48,799 bases of DNA, taken from NCBI GenBank assembly GCA_020846145.1, contig JADLEL010000012.1:1-48799 (forward strand), written 5' to 3'. Positions within the stretch are counted from its first letter, which is position 1, and the number at the start of each line of letters is the position of its first letter. A program made the position numbers and the translations under genes. Positions 40,801-47,377 of this stretch are shown in pieces. Source of the stretch: Pirellulales bacterium (GTDB taxonomy: Bacteria; Planctomycetota; Planctomycetia; Pirellulales; Thermoguttaceae). The notes below the pieces were generated by a model. The model saw nothing but the letters and a program-made list of their open reading frames with translations. It had not been told where the DNA came from and ran no database searches.

Positions 40801-41231
40801 ACCGTCAATTCGGCGCGGCCTTCCTCCTCTTTGCCGGCGGCGATCAGCTTTTCCAGCGTATAACGCGGCCGCTGCTCCTTTTGCTCCAACTGCCGCTTGA
40901 GTTTGTAAAGCTCGACGAATTCTTCGTATCCGAAATCGAACACCGCTTGCAGCCGGCCTTCTTTGTCGGGAAGGTAGAAAAGCGTGGGCTTCAACTCTTC
41001 CACTCGGCCCGGAAGCGGCTCGACCGGCGGGTTGGATGTTGTTGACGCCTCCGCCTTGCTCGACGGCAACACCGGGGGGCTTGCCGAAGCGGATTCGGGA
41101 CCGGTGGCCGCAACGACCGGCTTCGGAATGGTCGCCGACGGCGGAACGCCGTTTTCCGCGGCAATCAGCCGATCTCCAAACGGCGACCACGCCACCGCCG
41201 CGATAATGACATAAATACAACGCTTATACAA
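37845..41231 (-). CDS. Large membrane-anchored beta-rich envelope protein
   Basis: A 1128-residue protein of unknown function, first gene of the giant-protein operon. It starts at a TTG (41229-41231) with GGGAGA upstream; no in-frame ATG precedes the signal peptide (RCIYVIIAAVAWSPFGDRLI). A Pro/Ser/Ala-rich linker (25-75) leads to LFYLPDKEGRLQAVFDFGYE and EFVELYKLKRQLEQKEQRPR, comparable to the VPESFYREL-type motif of its partner. Repeated beta domains follow, then about four membrane segments (about 1005-1085; WIVLLSSGTALSVGLLLIYF and others). A basic/proline-rich cytoplasmic tail (RIFPPRKKRKSEPPAARAEI) ends the protein. The shared layout suggests common descent with both halves of the downstream protein. 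Confidence 0.82.
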   Translation of the reverse strand: MYKRCIYVIIAAVAWSPFGDRLIAAENGVPPSATIPKPVVAATGPESASASPPVLPSSKAEASTTSNPPVEPLPGRVEELKPTLFYLPDKEGRLQAVFDFGYEEFVELYKLKRQLEQKEQRPRYTLEKLIAAGKEEEGRAELTVRLQVALHDADWVRIPLRFDQGLLLKPAEYKGNGDFIVQYLGGGEGYAAWLHGPTDSPHEIEMRLAVPIATAGSEHKLKLYLPRAAISEFTLSVAENQVTAQGSEGAAILPPVASPSGGAEIAARGASGDFELSWRKSGNANGPTPAVIEAVGSILARLDDRGVSSEAALTVRSYGAPFDRFTVRLPEGAELTPANNAGYALALLEEGQSSADRGRLVEVRLPKKVLGPVEVHLSCRRQGEAKEPAAWRELSGFEVLGAARQWGVLAATASGDWQILWGASRGVRQIDQLPENLRVSGLAAGFEYFAQPFAIQTRLIPRRTRINVEPEYLLIVDRDRVRLDAKLTYAIHGGKAHALRIAMPDWQLDRVEPENLVAAEGLESDAKGILTIPLIEPASGTLELRLKAQRPIPAAAAAIAVGLPQPQETASVSAVVAVSPADNVELTPDGNASLGLIRQQNALPLKLPERRQEPLFYRSEGKAAIFAAEMRVHPRRIAVEMTDRVQLGDRSAEVEQKFAYAIDYEAVDHLSVDVPQSIANTATLAIERDGKPLSFRTIAAGEVPPAPAGMSRVRISLPEACLGRCTITARYALPLSALQTVKPALETIPLIVPAEGEALGNKLLLTAGGGIKASPVGNTWQLAEKEPVRSGRQSPQSYKAEGRIDRVEVEIDREETSGVNATVVERAWIQTWLTSSARQDRAAFQLLTNQSELTVALPPEAALSQMAALLDGKRLEVRPMGNDRVSIPLSSGGELRRYALEIIYHFGESAPVATRLKLVFPQIDSGNWTRRLYWQLILPQDKHILADPRGFAGEYRWGFPGIFWERRPLLSQEELETWVGTAHRTGPSEGLNVYLFSALGTVEGAETWTASRAWIVLLSSGTALSVGLLLIYFPALRHPIAILVLAFGLLSLGLIYPEPATVLAQASSIGLVLALITGLSVRIFPPRKKRKSEPPAARAEIPSTKSPQLVPASAVSVATTQNLPTLLE

Positions 41232-41749
41232 AGCCTATTCTCCCGTTTTCGGCCGATAGTTTTCCACCGAAGTCTCTATCGTTTCTACGGTTGCGACGAC
41301 AGAAATGGAATAATAAATGAATTTAATTCGAATCCAGACGAGAATCTTGCCCATTACCTTAGTGTAATTGGGGTAAAGTCGAGAATAAAGGACCGAAACA
41401 GGGGGAGAGATCAACAATGCCATAGGGTGGTCTATGCCCACCATAATATCGCAGAATAGTCCTACGACGCGTTTTTCACGAAAATACGGTCTGACAGCAC
41501 TTCGACGACCGGAAGAAAAATCCGACTCCATTCAGAAAACGCCGGAAAAACGCGCAATAGATGCCATTATTATGGGTGGTGGCGATTCCGATCCTAGCGA
41601 CCTTTGCTGCGATGCGCGATCTGCCGATTCTTGCGGCTGACCGCGATGTATCGAAGACTGTAAATTGCTTTTGCATCAAGGGTTAGGTCTGCCGATATCC
41701 AGGAGTGAATACCTGAAAACCACCCCCTCTCCGAATTTCTCGCAAGACC
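41232..41749. other. Intergenic region upstream of the giant-protein operon
   Basis: 518 bases between divergent genes. It must hold the operon promoter on the minus strand, but no convincing -35/-10 pair was found. No dispersed repeat of the families described here and no credible gene. Confidence 0.5.
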
Positions 41750-42052
41750 ATGAACAAAGATACCTTTCGCGTGGTAACCCGCGGCGCGGATGGGGAAATC
41801 CGCATTCGCGATTACGACAATGCCGAGGCGTTGCTGAAGCGTCATTCGCAAATCGGCGTTGACGATTGCAGCACCGATTTGGGGCTGCGCGGCTTGCCGG
41901 TATTTCGCGGACTCATCGGCCCGATTCCGGAAGGGAAGAATATCATCCGCTACGAATCGCCCGAAGTTTTCGAGACGCTCACCAAGGAATGGAGCAACAC
42001 CCGACCCGTGCGCCGCCGCACGAGGTTGCATTCCGCCCATGCTTCGTCCTGA
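41750..42052 (+). CDS. Small hypothetical protein
   Basis: A 100-residue protein, not recognised. The first 85 residues look like a soluble domain (DTFRVVTRGADGEIRIRDYD, then AEALLKRHSQIGVDDCSTDL and IGPIPEGKNIIRYESPEVFE). The last 15 are Arg/His/Ser-rich (VRRRTRLHSAHASS) and may be an extension into non-coding DNA after loss of the original stop. No good Shine-Dalgarno. A C element starts 38 bases after the stop. It could be a small accessory or antitoxin-like protein, but nothing shows this. Confidence 0.5.
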   Translation: MNKDTFRVVTRGADGEIRIRDYDNAEALLKRHSQIGVDDCSTDLGLRGLPVFRGLIGPIPEGKNIIRYESPEVFETLTKEWSNTRPVRRRTRLHSAHASS

Positions 42053-42089
42053 GCATGGGCGCAGCGGATTGAGAAATTGAGTTCTTGTA

Positions 42090-42376
42090 ATCGTTCACGG
42101 GGGACCGTCCCGATTTTCGCGGCGCAAAAGATGATGGTGCCGTGAAAATGCTTAGGCGCTGCCCGACAATAAACTACCGAATTCCTATGTAGTAGGCACA
42201 CTCCGTGTGCCGTAATTCACAGACGGCACACGGAGTGTGCCTACTACAATTCCGGCAACTTATTGTCGGACAACACCTTAATCGCCGCGAAAATGGGATC
42301 GTCCCCCTTGCGCCGCGGCGCAAAATACGTTTTCACGCCGAAAAATGGACCAGTTCCCGACCGGGGCGTGAACGCT
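42090..42376. repeat. C-family element interrupted by element A
   Basis: Reverse-orientation relative of 29081-29350. The left part, 42090-42151 (ATCGTTCACGGGGGACCGTC ... GTGAAAATGC), and right part, 42281-42376 (ATCGCCGCGAAAATGGGATC ... GGCGTGAACGCTT), match that element's halves. Here element A, flanked by TTA, occupies the internal TTAA where element B sits in the other copy. Confidence 0.85.
42155..42277 (+). mobile_element. MITE-like element A inserted in C
   Basis: A 123-bp copy with left end GGCGCTGCCCGACAATAA and right end, reversed, GGTGTTGTCCGACAATAA. TTA at 42152-42154 and 42278-42280 is a clean 3-bp target duplication. Removing the element and one TTA rejoins the C element with the sequence expected from the copy at 29081-29350. 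Confidence 0.88.
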
Positions 42377-42390
42377 TGAGGAAACGCTTT

Positions 42391-43038
42391 TTACCGCGCG
42401 AGCGGCGTAATCGAGGGATTCGTGCCGTAGCGCGGCGGATCCTGGCTCAGGCGCGCGATGCCGCCGATCGGTTCGCCGGATTGCACGGGCCGATAGGTTT
42501 GCAAGGGAGTCGGCGTCGGCGTGGCTTGCGGGGTGGGCCGAGGCACCGGACCGTTGCCCGCCGGCGAAGCGCCGCCGACCATCATGCGGCTGACGAGCAC
42601 CGTTTCCCAAACGACCTTCCGGGTCGTTACCGGAACTTGCACGGTTTGCGTTTCGGGCACGAGCTTTCGGCAGGTAACCGGCATCTTCGCCACCTCGCTG
42701 TGCTGCACCCAGTGCGTTTCGGGAACCAACCGCGTCTCATAGTACGGCTCGATGAAAAAATTCCACTTCCCGACAAGCTCCGTCTCCGTTCGATAGCTGG
42801 TTACCGGACACCACCACGTTCGGGCAACGTCGCGCGTTTCGGTGTTGACTTGCTCTTTATAGACCGTTCGGGTGGTTTGGCGATTCGCGGTTTCCAATAC
42901 CGTTCGGGGGACGGTGCGATAAACGTCGTAATAGGTGATGCCGCCTATCTGGACGTATCGGCCTTCATCGGCACGCGCGAGAGTTACCGAAAAAAGCGCC
43001 GTAACTGCCGATAATACAAGGAGTTGTCGAACGTGCAT
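42391..43038 (-). CDS. Secreted protein with repeated Val/Thr/Arg strands
   Basis: A 215-residue exported protein of unknown function. It begins MHVRQLLVLSAVTALFSVTL with cleavage likely after ARA. The core (about 25-150) is built of short repeated strands: YRTVPRTVLETANRQTTRTV, RTWWCPVTSYRTETELVGKW, PYYETRLVPETHWVQHSEVA and VTCRKLVPETQTVQVPVTTR. The RxVPET and PVTxxR motifs recur. A Pro/Thr-rich tail follows. It resembles short secreted planctomycete proteins known only by sequence. GGAG nine bases upstream supports the start at 43038; the open frame extends to 43149 without support. Confidence 0.78.
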   Translation of the reverse strand: MHVRQLLVLSAVTALFSVTLARADEGRYVQIGGITYYDVYRTVPRTVLETANRQTTRTVYKEQVNTETRDVARTWWCPVTSYRTETELVGKWNFFIEPYYETRLVPETHWVQHSEVAKMPVTCRKLVPETQTVQVPVTTRKVVWETVLVSRMMVGGASPAGNGPVPRPTPQATPTPTPLQTYRPVQSGEPIGGIARLSQDPPRYGTNPSITPLAR

Positions 43039-43142
43039 GGATATCGCTCCGTGATCGAAAAGGCCATGCGGGCGCGGAATCAACATTGGGGCACCCAAAG
43101 GACCATCTCTTCTCATCGGTATTTTGAGGATAACCGGATTAG

Positions 43143-43243
43143 CCCGCATTATTCATAAAAGCGATTTGTAGAAGCGGCATCTTGCCGCTTTTGCCTAAAA
43201 TGCGGCAGGATGCCGCATCTACGATGTTTATGAATAATCCCGG
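43143..43243. mobile_element. MITE-like element B, copy 2 (TTAG flanks)
   Basis: 101 bp, the same length as and nearly identical to 29181-29281, with ends CCCGCATTATTCATAAA / CCGGGATTATTCATAAA. TTAG at 43139-43142 and 43244-43247 is a 4-bp duplication that differs from the TTAA of the other copy, so the four bases belong to the target. Confidence 0.85.
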
Positions 43244-43298
43244 TTAGGCGGAAAAAGACAACGATGGCCGTCAAGAATCGGGATGGTCTAATGGAATG

Positions 43299-44708
43299 CT
43301 AATCGACCTGAAGCAGATTCAGTGTTTTCTCGGTCGCTCCCAATTGTGCTTTTACGAGAGACTGCGCCCGTCGGCCAAGATCGGCGGCGTAGGAGGGATC
43401 GGCGAGACCGCGGCGGACGAACGCTTCGAGTTCGGCGGGATCGTTCACCACGACGGCCGTCTGACGTTCGCGCATCGCGGCGACGATGTCGCGGAAGTTC
43501 CAGGTGTTCGGGCCGAAAGCCACGGCCGCGCCGTAAGCCGCCGGCTCGATCATGTTTTGCCCTCCGCGGGTGCCGAAACTTCCGCCCACGAAGGCGAGGT
43601 GCGCCGTCCCCCACCAGGCGCCGAGTTCGCCGACGCAATCGACCAGCAAGACGCGTGGAATACTTGGCGCTTTCGAGTTGTTTTCTGCCGGCGAGCCGCG
43701 GGGTTTATCCCCGCGCATCGGCGTTTCGATTATTTCCCATGCCGTAAGCTTATCGGGAATATTGTTCGGCGGCGTTGCGTTAGGCGCGGGGATAAACCCC
43801 GCGGCTCGCTTTCGATTCTCCAGCGCCGTTCGCCGCCGCCAGGCGACGCCCGACCGTTCGAGCAGTTGGGCCACTTCGCCGAAGCGTTCGGGATGCCGCG
43901 GGACGATAATCAGTTTCAAGCGGGGAAACTCATCGGCGAGATGCTTGAAGATGTCGATTGCGGCCGCTTCCTCGGGTTCTTGCGTGCTGCCGGCGAGAAA
44001 GACGATATCGCCCTCCTCGATGTCCGCCAACTCCCGCAATCGCCGCGTTTTAGGATTTTGCCGGTCGGTTTCCGCGCCGTCGTACTTCATCGAGCCGGTA
44101 ACCGCGATTTTCGACCGGTCCGCGCCCAAGGCGGCAAAGCGTTCGGCGTAAGTTTCGTCCTGCGCGGCGATGATATCGATCCGCCTCAACGAAGGACCGA
44201 TCAACCGGCGAATCCGCCGATAGCCCCGAAAACTTTTTTCGCTCAACCGGCCGTTCACGACCGCCACTTTCGCGCCGCGCCGCCGCGCCGCGCGGATCAG
44301 GTTCGGCCAAAGTTCGAGTTCGGCCAGCACCAGCATATCGGGCCGGATGCGCCGCATCGCCGCGGCCGCGGCCCAGGTGAAATCCAACGGGCAATAGAAG
44401 ACCGTTAGATCAGCGTATTTCTTCTTCGCCAGCGCCATGCCGGTTTTGGTGGTTGTCGAAACGACGCATTCCCAATCCGGCCGTTGTACGCGAATTTTTT
44501 TCAAAAGCGGCTCGAGCAGGTTCACTTCGCCCACGCTCACGGCATGAAACCAGAGGCATTTTTTCGCCGAAGTCCTTCGCGGCACGAGTCCCAGCAACTT
44601 CGCCCCGAATCCTTCCCGATACTTTCCCTTGCGGATCGCCTCCTTCGCCAGCCAAGGGAGAGAGAGAAGAATCAGCAAGAGATAGCAGAAGTCGAGGAGG
44701 TAGGGCAC
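43299..44708 (-). CDS. waaA: 3-deoxy-D-manno-octulosonic acid (Kdo) transferase with in-frame insert
   Basis: WaaA/KdtA adds Kdo from CMP-Kdo to lipid A precursors at the cytoplasmic face of the inner membrane. An N-terminal membrane anchor (YLLDFCYLLLILLSLPWL) precedes a GT-B fold with the catalytic-base motif WFHAVSVGEV (E61), LVLAELELWPNLI, FLAGSTQEPEE, VPRHPERF, and FVGGSFGTRGGQNMIEPAAY. The start is GTG (44706-44708) with AAGGA eight bases upstream. At 469 residues it is longer than usual: residues about 299-340 (AAGFIPAPNATPPNNIPDKL ... MRGDKPRGSP) are the translation of palindromic element P, lying between SGVAWRRRT and VLLVDCVGELG. The insertion keeps the frame, so the enzyme may still work. 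Confidence 0.93.
   Translation of the reverse strand: MPYLLDFCYLLLILLSLPWLAKEAIRKGKYREGFGAKLLGLVPRRTSAKKCLWFHAVSVGEVNLLEPLLKKIRVQRPDWECVVSTTTKTGMALAKKKYADLTVFYCPLDFTWAAAAAMRRIRPDMLVLAELELWPNLIRAARRRGAKVAVVNGRLSEKSFRGYRRIRRLIGPSLRRIDIIAAQDETYAERFAALGADRSKIAVTGSMKYDGAETDRQNPKTRRLRELADIEEGDIVFLAGSTQEPEEAAAIDIFKHLADEFPRLKLIIVPRHPERFGEVAQLLERSGVAWRRRTALENRKRAAGFIPAPNATPPNNIPDKLTAWEIIETPMRGDKPRGSPAENNSKAPSIPRVLLVDCVGELGAWWGTAHLAFVGGSFGTRGGQNMIEPAAYGAAVAFGPNTWNFRDIVAAMRERQTAVVVNDPAELEAFVRRGLADPSYAADLGRRAQSLVKAQLGATEKTLNLLQVD
43691..43809. repeat. Palindromic element P, copy 3, inside waaA
   Basis: Arms 43691-43716 and 43784-43809 (GCGAGCCGCGGGGTTTATCC and its complement) are a perfect 26-bp inverted repeat around 67 bases. 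The outer GCGAGCCG and the GGTTTATCC core match the copies at 9-87 and 26488-26570. It reads through in frame in waaA. Confidence 0.9.
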
Positions 44709-44931
44709 CCGGATATTCCTTTATCGGTTCCGTCTCGCAACGCATCGAAAGGCAGTCCTTATTCGCGGTAATTATAAATGATGCTCCACGAATGAGTAAG
44801 GGAATTTTCTACCCCAACCCGCTCTATGGGAAAATGCCCCAATCTCCTATAATGGCATGAGTGATGGTCAAATGGGGTATTGTTGGCATGAACTACACCC
44901 ACCCCGCTAACTGGTTATATCCCGACTACGA

Positions 44932-45801
44932 ATGGCCACTTCCACTATGTCGTCCAGTCCTTCCGATTCAAACCGTTGGAAAAGCATGCTGAAACGCCCT
45001 AAAAGAGGGGTTCCCGAGGGGCTTTGGATACGGTGTCCGGGCTGTCAGCAGACGATTTTCCGCAAGGAGGCGGAAAAAAATTTGAACGTGTGTCCCGAAT
45101 GCGACGACCATTGGTATGTGCCCGCCCGGCAGCGGATCGCCCAGGTGCTCGACGCGGGGACGTTCGAGGAGCGGTTCGCCGGGCTGACGACCGCCGATCC
45201 CCTGGGCTTCGTCGATCCGGGATCCCCGTATCCGCAGCGGCTCGAACGGGAACAGAAGCGGACCGGCCTCACGGAGGCGGCCGTGGTGGGCACGGGCATG
45301 ATCCGCGCCCGCCGCGTGGCCTTCGGCGTAACCGATTCGGGCTTCATGATGGGCAGCATGGGTTCGGTCGTCGGCGAGAAACTCACGCGGATCATCGAAG
45401 TGGCCGTCGATCAGCAGTTGCCGCTCATCATCATCTCCGGCTCCGGCGGCGGCGCGCGGATGCACGAAGGCATCCTCTCGCTCATGCAGATGGCCAAGAC
45501 CTCGGCGGCATTGGCGCGTTACGATTCGGCCGGCGGGCTGTTCATTTCGGTATTGACCAATCCGACGATGGGCGGCGTGGCGGCCAGTTTCGCCTCGCTG
45601 GGCGACGCGATCTTCGCCGAGCCGAACGCGATGGTCGGCTTCGCCGGCCCGCGGGTCATCAAGGCCGCCATTCGCATGGAATTGCCCAAGGGTTTCCAGA
45701 CCAGCGAATTCCTGCTGGAGCACGGGTACATCGACCGTATCGTGCGGCGGAAGGATCTGAAGAGCGAACTGGCGCGGACGATCGACTATTGCGGAAAATA
45801 A
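44932..45801 (+). CDS. accD: Acetyl-CoA carboxylase carboxyltransferase subunit beta
   Basis: AccD pairs with AccA to move the carboxyl group from biotin to acetyl-CoA in fatty acid synthesis. Its zinc ribbon has C35/C38 (IRCPGCQQ) and C54/C57 (VCPECDDHW). The crotonase-type core shows [53 protein letters not shown] and [20 protein letters not shown], all AccD signatures, ending with [17 protein letters not shown]. At 289 residues it is full length. No strong Shine-Dalgarno is seen; starts at 44932 or 44947 are both possible. It opens a rightward cluster and is divergent from waaA across 223 bases. No accA is in view. Confidence 0.96.
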   Translation: MATSTMSSSPSDSNRWKSMLKRPKRGVPEGLWIRCPGCQQTIFRKEAEKNLNVCPECDDHWYVPARQRIAQVLDAGTFEERFAGLTTADPLGFVDPGSPYPQRLEREQKRTGLTEAAVVGTGMIRARRVAFGVTDSGFMMGSMGSVVGEKLTRIIEVAVDQQLPLIIISGSGGGARMHEGILSLMQMAKTSAALARYDSAGGLFISVLTNPTMGGVAASFASLGDAIFAEPNAMVGFAGPRVIKAAIRMELPKGFQTSEFLLEHGYIDRIVRRKDLKSELARTIDYCGK

Positions 45802-45868
45802 TGATAGGGACGAGGGGAGAGGGGCGAGGGAGCGACCGGAATACAATGAACTACGCGGAGCAAGATTA

Positions 45869-46183
45869 ATGGCACGGAACCTATTCCGGGTGAAATCTCC
45901 AATTGGATATCATGTGACGTTGGCGCGAGACCGCTGGCGGGAAATAGTACGCTTCAAACACCCGGCGCTTGCCGGACGCGAACGGGAACTGAAAAACTGC
46001 CTGGAACATCCGAAGTTGATCCGCCAAAGCAGCAAAGATGCAACCGTGCATCTGTATTATTCTCCCCAAGGGCAAATCCATTTATGCGTCGTCGTCGCGC
46101 CGGAGTTAGAGGCCGAATATTTCGTCGTGACCGCTTATTTCACGAAGAACATCAAGAAAGGCATCGAGTTATGGACAAGTTAA
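45869..46183 (+). CDS. PBECR-type nuclease-fold protein, possible toxin
   Basis: A 104-residue protein resembling the barnase/EndoU/colicin/RelE-like (PBECR2-type) fold. It has VTLARDRWREIVRFKHPALA, NCLEHPKLIRQSSKDATVHL and the strand pair HLCVVVAPELEAEYFVVTAY, then FTKNIKKGIELW, an ending usual for that group. The likely biochemical role is RNA cleavage. GGAG eight bases before the ATG fixes the start. It overlaps the next gene by 13 bases. The pair looks like a type II toxin-antitoxin or regulatory module. The family call is by pattern memory and should be tested by a profile search. Confidence 0.68.
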   Translation: MARNLFRVKSPIGYHVTLARDRWREIVRFKHPALAGRERELKNCLEHPKLIRQSSKDATVHLYYSPQGQIHLCVVVAPELEAEYFVVTAYFTKNIKKGIELWTS

Positions 46184-46389
46184 GAGTATATTTCGATCGC
46201 AAGGGGAACACGCTCAGCGTGTGGTTCTGCGACCCGAAGAAAGAGCACGTTTGCGAGGAAGCCGATAACGACGTGGTTCTCATGAAAGACCGGAGGGGCC
46301 AAGTCATCGGATTCGAGCGGCTGAATTACCTTTCACCGAAACAACGCAAGGAAGAAACGGGCATCCCCGTCGAAGTTCAAATGGTCTGA
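46171..46389 (+). CDS. DUF2283 protein, possible antitoxin
   Basis: A 72-residue protein with the DUF2283 pattern: an initial strand MDKLRVYFDRKGNTLSVWF, an acidic middle (VCEEADNDVVLMKDRRGQVI) and GFERLNYLS. Such proteins commonly lie next to DUF4258- or PBECR-type small proteins and are regarded as likely partners or antitoxins. AAGG at 46158-46161, inside the preceding gene, is 9 nt from this ATG, and the 13-base overlap indicates coupled translation. Antitoxin function is inference from order and overlap. Confidence 0.75.
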   Translation: MDKLRVYFDRKGNTLSVWFCDPKKEHVCEEADNDVVLMKDRRGQVIGFERLNYLSPKQRKEETGIPVEVQMV

Positions 46390-46422
46390 GCAGGCGTTCC
46401 CCCGTCGCCGTCCACGTTCCCC

Positions 46423-47298
46423 ATGCCATTCATCGACCAAATCAAAGCGATTCTCGGAACCGGACGGCTGAACGTGTCGTCGCGGTTCGCGTTGCTGCGC
46501 GAGGCGATCCAGGGGACGATGTCCGATTTCTACATGGCCCGCGATCTGCGGACCGATAAAATCGTGGGCTTGAAGATCCTCGATCCGAAGAAGACGGCCG
46601 AATTCGAGGCCCGCTTCAAAGGACTGACGAAGCCGACCGAAGGCGAAATCTCGATGCTCTTCAAGCATCCGCGGATCGTCGAAACGTACGAGATCGGATT
46701 GACGACCGAGGGCGAGCAGTACCTGGTGATGGAGTTTTTGGAAGGGGCCACGCTGCACTCGGCGCTCATCGCGCGCGATCCGCATTTCGAGGGCCGCCGC
46801 GTCAAGTTCATCCGCCAGGCGGCCGAAGCCTTGGCCGCCGTCCACGAGGCGGGTTACATCCACCGCGACGTCTGCCCCCGCAACTTCATCCTCACCAACA
46901 CGGGGCAAGACATCAAGCTCATCGACTTCGGGCTGACCGTGCCGGCCATCAAGGAGTTCATGCAGCCCGGCAACCGCACGGGGACGCCGAACTACATGGC
47001 GCCCGAACTGGTCCGCCGCCGGCCCACCGACCTGCGGTTGGATATTTTCGCGTTCGGCGTGACGGCCTTCGAAATATGCACTTACGAATTGCCCTGGCAG
47101 TGGGGCAACACCGGCATGGCGGCGATGAGCCACGACAAACCGCCCGTCGATATCCATAAATATCGTCCGCAAATCAATCCGGTGCTGGCCAAAGCGATTC
47201 ATTTTTGCATCGAGCCGGAACTCGGCCGGCGTTGCCCCTCGATGGAGAAATTTTTGCAGATGATCCGCGACGTGGAACGGGAGGACGGCAAGGGATGA
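46423..47298 (+). CDS. Serine/threonine protein kinase
   Basis: A 291-residue Hanks-type kinase consisting of the catalytic domain only, without membrane segment or sensor domain. It has lysine K51 (VGLKIL), the alpha-C glutamate E75, the catalytic loop HRDVCPRN (147-154), the magnesium-binding DFG (168-170), and the APE motif (193-195). The Gly-rich loop is poor (EAIQGTMSDFYMA). All catalytic residues are present, so it should be active. It lies 33 bases after the DUF2283 gene and 79 before the ROK kinase gene. The target is unknown; a cytoplasmic, constitutively expressed regulator is plausible. Confidence 0.93.
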   Translation: MPFIDQIKAILGTGRLNVSSRFALLREAIQGTMSDFYMARDLRTDKIVGLKILDPKKTAEFEARFKGLTKPTEGEISMLFKHPRIVETYEIGLTTEGEQYLVMEFLEGATLHSALIARDPHFEGRRVKFIRQAAEALAAVHEAGYIHRDVCPRNFILTNTGQDIKLIDFGLTVPAIKEFMQPGNRTGTPNYMAPELVRRRPTDLRLDIFAFGVTAFEICTYELPWQWGNTGMAAMSHDKPPVDIHKYRPQINPVLAKAIHFCIEPELGRRCPSMEKFLQMIRDVEREDGKG

Positions 47299-47377
47299 GG
47301 GGGCGTGGGGCAAGGAGTGTGGGGCGTGAGGAGTGGGGTGAGGGGAGCGGGAAAAAATACTAAAAAGGTGTTCGCCG

